Origin: Parahaliea mediterranea
GTDB taxonomy: Bacteria; Pseudomonadota; Gammaproteobacteria; Pseudomonadales; Halieaceae
Direction: 5' to 3'
NCBI RefSeq assembly: GCF_003402235.1
Contig: NZ_QEWO01000005.1
Span: forward strand, 62,001 to 126,000
DNA: 64,000 nucleotides
Shown piece by piece: positions 1 through 6,666 of the stretch. Made by a program: the position numbers and the translations under genes. The notes below the pieces were generated by a model. It did no database searches, was not told where the DNA came from, and saw nothing but the letters and a program-made list of their open reading frames with translations. The first letter of the stretch is position 1. Each line of letters begins with the position of its first letter.

Positions 1-285
1 GGCCTGCGGTGCACGGGCGATGGCAACCGCGGCGGGGTTGGCGGCGGCTTCAATGGTCAGCGCTGGCTGCACGTCGCTGCGGTGCTGCTTGGGCGGTGCC
101 GGGGGTGGCGGCGGTGGCGCGGCCAGGGCCACCTGGCGCAGGGTCAGCTCGGGTCGCTGCGCGGTGGGCATGGCCAGGCCCTGGTAGAGCAGGCTGCCCA
201 GGGTGGCCAGCAACAGGCCCGACAGCACCAGGGCGGTGAGGTCGCGCGAGGGCAGGGCGGCGGGCCTGGCGCTGAGGCGGGTCAT
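1..285 (-). CDS. TonB-family energy transducer, N-terminal part (cut by window edge)
   Basis: Only the first 95 codons are in the window. After a short basic N-terminus there is one hydrophobic segment (about residues 14-34), then a proline-rich stretch (about residues 57-65), which is the layout of TonB proteins: inner-membrane anchor followed by a periplasmic spacer. The conserved C-terminal receptor-binding domain lies beyond the left edge. The start ATG overlaps the exbD stop (ATGA), so the two are translationally coupled. As last visible gene of the DUF3450-ExbB-ExbB-ExbD operon it should carry proton-motive energy from the Exb motor to an outer-membrane receptor, probably the one at 6667-8928. 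The family call is by layout and context, not by the C-terminal domain. Confidence 0.75.
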   Translation of the reverse strand, partial: MTRLSARPAALPSRDLTALVLSGLLLATLGSLLYQGLAMPTAQRPELTLRQVALAAPPPPPPAPPKQHRSDVQPALTIEAAANPAAVAIARAPQA

Positions 286-704
286 GGTGTGCCGCCGCTT
301 GTGGCGACGCTTACGTCCCGGGCGCCGGCCAGCTTGGCGATGTCGATCACCTGCACCAGCCGCTCGGCGGTCACCTTGCGGTCCGCCTGGATCACCACCG
401 GCCGCATCTGTCGGCGCAGCAGGGGTTCCAGGGTGTGGCGCAGGGCATCCGGCGCCAGGGTGGTGCCCCCGTGCACTATGCGCCCGCGGTCGGTGATGGC
501 CAGCAGGATGACCGCCTGGGGCAGCTGCTTGGCCGACAGCGCCTGGGGCTTGTCGATTTCCACCCCGGTTTCGCGCACGAATACGGTGGTGACAATGAAG
601 AAAATCAGCAGGATAAAAACCACATCCAGCAGCGGCGACAGGTCGATGCCGCGCTCCTGGTACTCCAGCTCCAGGCGTTGCTGCAGGCTAGGGCGCAGGC
701 TCAT
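282..704 (-). CDS. exbD: ExbD/TolR-family biopolymer transport protein
   Basis: 140-residue protein with a short cytoplasmic N-terminus, one transmembrane segment carrying the family motif around LSPLLDVVFILLIFFIVT (the Asp in this helix is the proton-carrying residue in ExbD/TolR), and a periplasmic domain of about 95 residues. Length is normal for ExbD. It forms the proton channel of the TonB motor together with ExbB. A longer reading begins at 785, but the start at 704 overlaps the stop of the upstream exbB by ATGA and gives the usual N-terminus, so I chose it. The downstream TonB gene also overlaps by ATGA. Confidence 0.93.
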   Translation of the reverse strand: MSLRPSLQQRLELEYQERGIDLSPLLDVVFILLIFFIVTTVFVRETGVEIDKPQALSAKQLPQAVILLAITDRGRIVHGGTTLAPDALRHTLEPLLRRQMRPVVIQADRKVTAERLVQVIDIAKLAGARDVSVATSGGTP

Positions 705-1078
705 TGCCGGTAGTCCAGGCGCCGGCGGGACGCTATCAGCCACTGGCGCAGGAACCAGGCGGGAATGGCGGTCATCAGGCCCCACTGGGTGGTGAACAGG
801 GCGGATGAGATGCCGGCTGCCAGGCTGGCGCCGATATCACCGCCGCCGCCCTGGGCCAGGGCGTGAAAGGCCTGCAGCAGGCCGCCGATGGTGCCCAGCA
901 GGCCGAGCAGTGGCAGGGTGGCGATCAGGGTGGCACCGGGGGCGCTCCAGGAGGCTTCGGGCCGGCTGGCGCAGCCGCTGCGGGTCTGCAGGATCTCCCG
1001 GATGAGCTGGAAATACAGCACCGCGGCCAGCGCCAGGATGCACCACATCACCGGGTTGCCAAGCACGTTGCCTGTCAT
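701..1078 (-). CDS. exbB: Short ExbB/TolQ/MotA-family proton channel protein
   Basis: 125-residue protein with three predicted membrane segments and the ExbB/TolQ core around LLGLLGTIGGLLQAF and the later segment TTQWGLMTAIPAWF. It is much shorter than E. coli ExbB (about 240), but two-ExbB operons of the DUF3450 type commonly have one short and one long copy. It would make the pentameric part of the TonB-energising motor with ExbD. The start overlaps the stop of the long ExbB by ATGA and its own stop overlaps exbD in the same way, so these genes form a tightly coupled operon. Confidence 0.9.
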   Translation of the reverse strand: MTGNVLGNPVMWCILALAAVLYFQLIREILQTRSGCASRPEASWSAPGATLIATLPLLGLLGTIGGLLQAFHALAQGGGGDIGASLAAGISSALFTTQWGLMTAIPAWFLRQWLIASRRRLDYRQ

Positions 1079-2373
1079 GCGGCGGTGCCCTCCCAGCGGC
1101 TGAAGGCCACGGCGACGTCTTCCACCCGTGCCAGGCGGGTGCGCGACACGCGCGACAACAGGGTGTGCACAAGCAGGGCGGGAATGGCCACCACCAGGCC
1201 CAGCTCGGTGGTGATCAGCGCCTTGGAGATACCGCTGGAGACCACCTGCGGGTCGCCGGCGCCAAACAGCGTCATCAGCTGGAAGGTCTCGATCATTCCG
1301 CTCACCGTGCCCAGCAGGCCCAGCAGGGGCGACACGGCGGCGATGATGGTGAGGGCGCCCAGCCAGCTTTCCAGGGCGTGTTTGTGGCGACCCAGCTCGG
1401 TGAACAGTAGGTCGTCTCGCAGGTTGCCGGCGGGGGTGTCCAGGGTGATGTCGAGCAGGCGCCGGACGACCCCGCTGGCGCCGCCCCGGGCGCGCTCCAC
1501 CGCAGCGCGATCGGCCGTGGCACCCAACTCGCCCTGCAGAGTGCCGTCGGTGCCGCTGGCGAGTCGACGGAACTGCCACAGCTTGCCCAGTGCCACCGCC
1601 AACGCCACCAGGCCCAGGCCCAGTATGGGCAGCGCCCAAAGGCCGCCGCGCTGGATATGGGACAGCAGGGTCTCGCCGGCTCCGGCGGCCAGCGCGGTGC
1701 TGTCGAGCCCGGGGTGGAAGGTGATGAAGCCGGCGTGCTGGCGCTGCAGTTGCGACAGGTCGGCCCGGGCCTCGTCCCCCAGGGGATAATCCAGTGCGCG
1801 CGGGGCGCCGCTGCCGCGCTCCAGCAGGCCGCCCTGGTCGCCGTTGTTGAGCAGGTACCAGCTGGCAGGGCCGATGCCGATGGTGTGGGCCGGCGCCAGC
1901 TCGCCGCTGGCGAGCACGATTTCTTCTTCACGCCAGTGGGGCAGCACCCGCCCGGCGGTGTCATCCACCCGCGCGCGCAGCCGCTCAAGGCGCGAGGGGC
2001 TTGCCTCATCGGTGGTGGCGGGGAAGCGCCCAAGGAAACTATCGATAAGCTGGTGCTGGTAATCGCTCTGCTCCTGCCACTGGGCCAGCCGTTCCCGCAG
2101 ATTGCTCAGGGTGAGGTCGCGCTCGTCGGCGGCGCGGCGGGCGGCGGCGTTCTGTGCCCGCAGCCGGCTTACCTCGCCCTCCAGGGCGTTGAGCTGTTGC
2201 GCCAGGTCGCGCCGCTCGCGGTTAATGCGCGATTCGCTGCGCGCCAGGGCGCGTTGCGCACTTTGTACCTCTTCAGCCAGTGCGGCGCTGGCGCTGCCGA
2301 TGTCCGCCGCGGCGCCCTGCGTTGCCCAAACCAGCAGTACCGCGCCCAGCCTGCGGGCGCACCTAGCGCTCAT
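1075..2373 (-). CDS. Long ExbB-family protein with periplasmic coiled-coil N-terminal domain
   Basis: 432 residues: signal peptide (about 1-23), a charged helical region rich in Arg, Glu and Gln that should form a coiled coil (about 24-105), a globular periplasmic stretch to about residue 235, then the MotA/TolQ/ExbB domain with three membrane helices and the motif around SPLLGLLGTVSGMIETFQ. Classical ExbB lacks the periplasmic part. Its coiled-coil region resembles that of the DUF3450 protein encoded just upstream, so the two may contact each other in the periplasm (inference). The gene overlaps the DUF3450 gene by 11 bases and the next exbB by ATGA. Confidence 0.9.
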   Translation of the reverse strand: MSARCARRLGAVLLVWATQGAAADIGSASAALAEEVQSAQRALARSESRINRERRDLAQQLNALEGEVSRLRAQNAAARRAADERDLTLSNLRERLAQWQEQSDYQHQLIDSFLGRFPATTDEASPSRLERLRARVDDTAGRVLPHWREEEIVLASGELAPAHTIGIGPASWYLLNNGDQGGLLERGSGAPRALDYPLGDEARADLSQLQRQHAGFITFHPGLDSTALAAGAGETLLSHIQRGGLWALPILGLGLVALAVALGKLWQFRRLASGTDGTLQGELGATADRAAVERARGGASGVVRRLLDITLDTPAGNLRDDLLFTELGRHKHALESWLGALTIIAAVSPLLGLLGTVSGMIETFQLMTLFGAGDPQVVSSGISKALITTELGLVVAIPALLVHTLLSRVSRTRLARVEDVAVAFSRWEGTAA

Positions 2374-3238
2374 GGTTCACTCCCGCCAGTCGCTGCCCAT
2401 CAGCCGGGGCCAGGGTCACCGGCAGGTGTACCAGCTCGCCCTGGCCGCTGCGTTCAAGCTGGGTGATGGCGGCACGCAGCTGGGCCGGGTCCAGGCGCTC
2501 ATCCTGCTCCCACACCCAGCCCTCTGTGGTGGCCCGCCCGCTGCCCAGCCGGCTGCCGTCGGCGGAAATGTACCAGGCGTGGGAGGCGCCGAGATAAAGC
2601 TGCTGTACATGCAGCTGCCCGCCATCGGGATTGTCGATGAGCCCCTCGGTGAGGGTCGCCACATTGTGAAAATCATCGAGCAGGCCGAACAGGTCCAGGT
2701 AGCGCTGCAACGTGGCGCTGGGGTTGTCGTCGCTGGCGCTGGCCAGGCTGTCCCGCCAGCGGCTGGCCAGCGGCGGCGGCAGCGAGGGCAGCAGGGCCTG
2801 GCTTAGATCCTCCAGGTGGCGGGTCAGGCGGGTGATCTCCGCCTGTTCTGCCTCCAGTTCCTGCTGCCTGGCCAGCAACTCCGCCCGCGCGTCGGTAACG
2901 GCGTCTTCCTCGCCGCCGTGGCTGCTAATGGCGCTGCGCAGCTGATCCCGCTCGCGGATCAGCAGGTCCAGGCGCAGGGCCAGCTGCTGCTGTTCGCGTT
3001 GCCACTGGGTGCTGATTTGCTGCCGTTGTTGCTCCAGCGTCAGCCAGCGCTGCGCCAGCTCCCGCGCCTCCCGGGTGGGGTTGTCGGCTGCCGCCTGCTG
3101 CCCGGCGGCGGCAATGACCAGCGCCCAGGGCAGCAGGCGCCGGCCCTGTTTGCGGAGCGTGTTGTGGCGATTATTGCGCTGATCGTTGTGGCGGATAGCG
3201 GCAGTGCAAATACCCGGGACAGGGGTGCCTTTGGACAT
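2363..3238 (-). CDS. DUF3450 family periplasmic coiled-coil protein
   Basis: About 291 residues. A basic stretch and hydrophobic segment (RRLLPWALVIAAAG) ending near AAAD looks like a signal peptide; then comes a long Gln/Glu/Arg-rich coiled coil and a C-terminal globular part including LYLGASHAWYIS, typical of DUF3450. The family is found at the head of ExbB-ExbD-TonB operons and is thought to assist TonB-dependent transport; its biochemical role is unknown to me. Start is uncertain: an in-frame ATG at 3304 overlaps the Fur box and is unlikely, the ATG at 3238 gives a long n-region, and no strong ribosome site is visible. Likely iron-repressed from the shared control region at 3296-3310. Confidence 0.82.
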   Translation of the reverse strand: MSKGTPVPGICTAAIRHNDQRNNRHNTLRKQGRRLLPWALVIAAAGQQAAADNPTREARELAQRWLTLEQQRQQISTQWQREQQQLALRLDLLIRERDQLRSAISSHGGEEDAVTDARAELLARQQELEAEQAEITRLTRHLEDLSQALLPSLPPPLASRWRDSLASASDDNPSATLQRYLDLFGLLDDFHNVATLTEGLIDNPDGGQLHVQQLYLGASHAWYISADGSRLGSGRATTEGWVWEQDERLDPAQLRAAITQLERSGQGELVHLPVTLAPADGQRLAGVNHER

Positions 3239-3295
3239 AGTGTTCTGCTGGCTGCTGTGGTCGACAAGGTCGGGCAGTTTATTACCAATTGCAAA

Positions 3296-3310
3296 CGATA
3301 ACAATTATCA
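3296..3310. promoter_or_regulatory. Predicted Fur box in the divergent control region
   Basis: The 15 bases CGATAACAATTATCA match the 7-1-7 Fur consensus TGATAAT-N-ATTATCA at 12 of 14 defined positions. It lies between the leftward DUF3450-Exb-TonB operon (start 3238) and the rightward DUF4198-receptor operon (start 3389), so one site could repress both when iron is plentiful. Match is seen directly; Fur binding is inferred. Confidence 0.75.
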
Positions 3311-3388
3311 TTTAGAATCCGTTTCCCTTTTGGAGTATCGACCGGACACCATCCCGGCGCAGAACCGGGCAAAAACATGGAGAAAACA

Positions 3389-4174
3389 ATGAAAAAGGCG
3401 CTATTGATCCTGTGCTGTGTCGCCCTGTCCACCCCGGCCCTGGGCCACACGCCCTACCTGGCGCCCAACACCTTTGAGCCACTGAACGGCACCATCATCA
3501 CCCTCGACGCCGCTTTTGCCGAGCATTTCTTCGTGCCCGAAGTAGCCTTCGACAACGACAAGTACACCGTGCGCCACCCCGACGGCAGCGAACACGCGCC
3601 GGACACCCTGTCGGTGATGAAGACCCGCGCGGTGCTGGAACACACCCTGGCCGACGAGGGCACCTACCGCTTCAGCACCGGCCGCCGCATGGGGCGCATC
3701 AACCGCTTCTATGAACTGGACGGCAAGCGGGCCATGGCCGAGGACCCGGCCGCCGAGCTGCCCGCTGGCGCCAGGGAGCTGGCCTTCTTCCAGTCGGTGA
3801 CCCAGGCGGAAACCTACGTCACCCGCGGCGCCCCCAACCGGGCGGTGCTGGCGCCGCACAACGCGGGGGTGGAGTTTGAAGTGCTGGGCCACCCCAATGC
3901 CGTGTTTGCGGGTGAGCCGCTGGCCCTGCGGGTGTTGTTTCAGGGCAGCCCTCTGCCCGGTCAGGAAGTGCACGTGTTCCGCGCCAGTGGCCTGCACGGC
4001 AGCACCGATCCCGTGGCCACACTGACCAGCAACCCGGACGGTGCCGTCGACTTTACCCCTGCCGAGGGCGGCATCTACCTGCTGCGCACGCGCCACCGCG
4101 CCGCGGCACCGCTGGCTGCACCGGCCCCCGAATACAGCCACACCTACACCCTGGTGCTGGAAGCCATCGAATAA
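3389..4174 (+). CDS. DUF4198 domain secreted protein
   Basis: 261 residues with a clear signal peptide (KKALLILCCVALSTPALG, then a mature N-terminus beginning HTPYLAP). The start HTPYL..., beta-rich sequence and C-terminal Ig-like part match DUF4198, a periplasmic family related to the NikM-type metal-transport accessory domain and often found in metal-uptake loci. A mature protein starting with His could bind metal by its free N-terminus (inference). I chose the ATG at 3389 because GGAG lies six bases upstream; the ATG at 3377 has no such site. First gene of the Fur-box operon; EF-hand, ApbE-DUF2271 and receptor genes follow with short gaps. Confidence 0.85.
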   Translation: MKKALLILCCVALSTPALGHTPYLAPNTFEPLNGTIITLDAAFAEHFFVPEVAFDNDKYTVRHPDGSEHAPDTLSVMKTRAVLEHTLADEGTYRFSTGRRMGRINRFYELDGKRAMAEDPAAELPAGARELAFFQSVTQAETYVTRGAPNRAVLAPHNAGVEFEVLGHPNAVFAGEPLALRVLFQGSPLPGQEVHVFRASGLHGSTDPVATLTSNPDGAVDFTPAEGGIYLLRTRHRAAAPLAAPAPEYSHTYTLVLEAIE

Positions 4175-4192
4175 CGACCTGGAGATGCAACT

Positions 4193-5125
4193 ATGAAAAC
4201 TTCCCTCCCCCTGAGCCTAGCGCTGTTGTTGTCCGTCGCCATGCAGGCCGATGCCGCCTCCCACTTCAAGGCGCGGTTCATCGAACAGTACGATGGCAAT
4301 GGCGACGGCGTGCTGGACAGTGTGGAATTTGAACAGTCCCGCCGCGACCGCTTCGACAGCACCGATGTGGACAACAACGGCACCGTCGACGCCGACGAAT
4401 ACCTGCTGGAATGGGAAAACCACCTGGACACCCAGCTGCAACGCGACCGCGCCGGCCAAGTGAGCCAGACCGGCGTGCGCTTCAAGTCGGTGGATGAAGA
4501 CGACAACGGCACAATCACTGAAGCGGAGTTCAAGGCCTCCGGCGAGCGCGCATTCGCCCATGTGGACAGCAACAGTGACGGCGTGATTGACGCGATGGAT
4601 ATGGAGGCGGCGGAGGCCGCCGAAAAGGCGCGCCTTGCAGGGATGAGTCGCGAAGACGCCTTGGCCAGAGTGCGCCAGGTGCTGCACATGCCAAGCACAC
4701 ACAGCCCCGGCGGCATGCTGACGCTCTACGATAGCAACGGCGATGAGCAGGTAACCGGCGAGGAATATACCCGCCTGCGCCAGGCCCAGTATGCCCGCAC
4801 CGACCTGAACAGTGACGGCGGCATTGATGCCGACGAGTACCTGCGTGAATTCGAGGATCGCATCGACGCCGAGATTGCCGCTGATCGCAAAGGCCAGGTC
4901 AAGCAGACCGGGGTGCGCTTCAAGGCGCTGGACAAGGACGAGAACGGCGCCATGACCTTTGCCGAGTACCAGTATTCCGGCCACCGCAGCTTCAAGCGCT
5001 GGGACACCGACGCCGACGGCGTGGTGACCTGGGAGGAAGCAGACCCGGCGCCGCGCGAGGAAGCGCCGGCACCGGCGGCTGCCGTGGCGGCCAACGCGCA
5101 GGCCAAAGCTCAGGTCAGGCCCTGA
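4193..5125 (+). CDS. Secreted protein with eight EF-hand calcium-binding loops in two tandem halves
   Basis: 310 residues with signal peptide (about 1-22). Eight EF-hand-like 12-residue loops can be read, beginning DGNGDGVLDSVE, DVDNNGTVDADE, DEDDNGTITEAE, DSNSDGVIDAMD, DSNGDEQVTGEE, DLNSDGGIDADE, DKDENGAMTFAE and DTDADGVVTWEE. Loops 1-4 and 5-8 are a clear internal duplication: each half has DADEYL, then a charged helix, then GQVxQTGVRFK before its third loop. The C-terminus is an Ala/Pro-rich tail. Calcium binding is well supported by the loops; the role in an iron-type operon is not known. GGAG sits in front of the ATG. The stop is one base before the next start. Confidence 0.92.
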   Translation: MKTSLPLSLALLLSVAMQADAASHFKARFIEQYDGNGDGVLDSVEFEQSRRDRFDSTDVDNNGTVDADEYLLEWENHLDTQLQRDRAGQVSQTGVRFKSVDEDDNGTITEAEFKASGERAFAHVDSNSDGVIDAMDMEAAEAAEKARLAGMSREDALARVRQVLHMPSTHSPGGMLTLYDSNGDEQVTGEEYTRLRQAQYARTDLNSDGGIDADEYLREFEDRIDAEIAADRKGQVKQTGVRFKALDKDENGAMTFAEYQYSGHRSFKRWDTDADGVVTWEEADPAPREEAPAPAAAVAANAQAKAQVRP

Positions 5126-5126
5126 C

Positions 5127-6629
5127 ATGAAAGCGGCAGGGTTTATCGCCACTGTGTGCCGTGCCGGGTTTGTGGGCCTGGTGGCCCTGTGCCTGTTGCA
5201 GCCGGCAGCGGCCGCCGACCTTGATTCGCCGGTGGTGCTGCACCGGGACAATGCCCTTGGCACCTCACTGGATGTGACGGTGTTCGGCGCCGACGCGGCG
5301 GCGGCCCGGGCGGCTTTTGCCCAGCTGGAGGCTGAACTGGCGCGGCTGGACAGCGTGCTGAGTCGCTATCGGAAGGACAGTGAGCTCGTGCAATTCAACC
5401 GCAGTGGCCGCGCCGACAGCCCGTCGCCGGCCCTGCGCGAGGTGTATCGCCTGTGCGAAGACTGGTGGGCGCGCAGCGAAACCCGCTTCAGTTGCCGCAT
5501 GGGGGCGGTGATCGACGCCTGGGAGCAGGCCGAGCAGACGCAGCAGGCACCGGAGCGCATCGCCCTGCGGGACCTGGCCTGGCGCGCCAATCGCGCCTCC
5601 CTGGCCAGCAGCGGCGACCACCTGACCCTGCCAACGCCGGTGCAGCTGGCGCCGGATGGCCTGGCCAAAGGCTATGTGATCGACCAGCTGGCCCGAACCC
5701 TGAGTGCCGCCCTGCCGCGGGCGGCCTTCAAGCTGGATATCGGCGGCGATGCCGTCTACGTCGGCACGCCCCCCGGCCGCGAAGGCTGGGATGTGGCTGT
5801 GGCCGACCCGGTAAACACCGCCGACAACGGCAACTTCATTACCAGGTTGCAGCTCTCGTCACGGGCCATCGCCGCCAGTGGCCACCACAGCCGCGCGCGA
5901 CAGATTGGCAGGCGAAGCTACAGCCATATTCTCAAACCGCGTGACGGCTGGCCGGTGACTGATGCGCCGGCGGCCGTGGTGGTAGCCCCGGATGCCGTCA
6001 CCGCCGACGCGGTGGCCACGGCCCTCAGCGTCTCGCAGATGGCCGAGGGCATCGACTGGGTGAATACGCTGGCGGGCGTGGAAGCGCTGGTGATCAGTGC
6101 CCAGGGGCGCCAACTGGCGTCTGCCAACTGGCATGAGCTGGTCGGGCCAACGGCGGCCAATGCCGCGCCGGTCGAGGCCAGCATGCACCTGCGCTACGAA
6201 TTACCGAGCTTTGAGGTTGCCGAGTACCACCCGCCCTACCTGTCGGTGTGGATCAGCAACCCGCGCCAGCAGATTGTGCGCAACCTCCTGCTGCTAGGGG
6301 AGACCGAACGCTGGGCCAGGGAGAACCGCCGTTGGTGGCGTAAATCCGGGCGCAACGACCCGGGCCTGCTGGACGGCATAGCACGCCCCACCCGCAGCCC
6401 GGGTGTGTACGACCTGGTATGGGACGGCCTCAATGATTTTGGCGAAGCCGTGCCGGCCGGTGAGTACGTACTGAACCTGGAGGCCTCCCGGGAAACCGGC
6501 GGCTCCAGTTACCGCAAGATTCCGTTTGTACTCGGTGGCCCGCCATTGGACGTCATCACCGAGGCCGAGGGAGAGCTGGGGCGTGTGGAAGTACACGTGG
6601 CCGGCAACGCTAACACCAATGGGCCGTAA
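5127..6629 (+). CDS. FAD:protein FMN transferase (ApbE) fused to a DUF2271 domain
   Basis: 500 residues. Signal peptide about 1-30. ApbE domain about 35-345 with GTSLDVTVFG, LSRYRKDSELVQFN, DGLAKGYVID, LDIGGDAVYVG, SHILKPRDGWPV and TADAVATAL, covering the FAD/Mg-binding elements of the family. ApbE enzymes attach FMN to Thr or Ser of exported redox proteins. The last 150 residues, about 350-490, form a second beta-rich domain with PPYLSVWISN, WWRKSGRN, DGLNDFGEAVPAGEY and YRKIPF, matching DUF2271 (FlgD-Ig-like). The two are usually separate proteins in related loci; here they are one polypeptide. No consensus flavinylation site (D-x-x-T-G-A-S/T) was seen in the neighbours, so the target lies elsewhere or ApbE acts differently. 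Confidence 0.88.
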   Translation: MKAAGFIATVCRAGFVGLVALCLLQPAAAADLDSPVVLHRDNALGTSLDVTVFGADAAAARAAFAQLEAELARLDSVLSRYRKDSELVQFNRSGRADSPSPALREVYRLCEDWWARSETRFSCRMGAVIDAWEQAEQTQQAPERIALRDLAWRANRASLASSGDHLTLPTPVQLAPDGLAKGYVIDQLARTLSAALPRAAFKLDIGGDAVYVGTPPGREGWDVAVADPVNTADNGNFITRLQLSSRAIAASGHHSRARQIGRRSYSHILKPRDGWPVTDAPAAVVVAPDAVTADAVATALSVSQMAEGIDWVNTLAGVEALVISAQGRQLASANWHELVGPTAANAAPVEASMHLRYELPSFEVAEYHPPYLSVWISNPRQQIVRNLLLLGETERWARENRRWWRKSGRNDPGLLDGIARPTRSPGVYDLVWDGLNDFGEAVPAGEYVLNLEASRETGGSSYRKIPFVLGGPPLDVITEAEGELGRVEVHVAGNANTNGP

Positions 6630-6666
6630 AGCGCGCCCGCGACAGAACGACAGAGGGGAAACCGCC

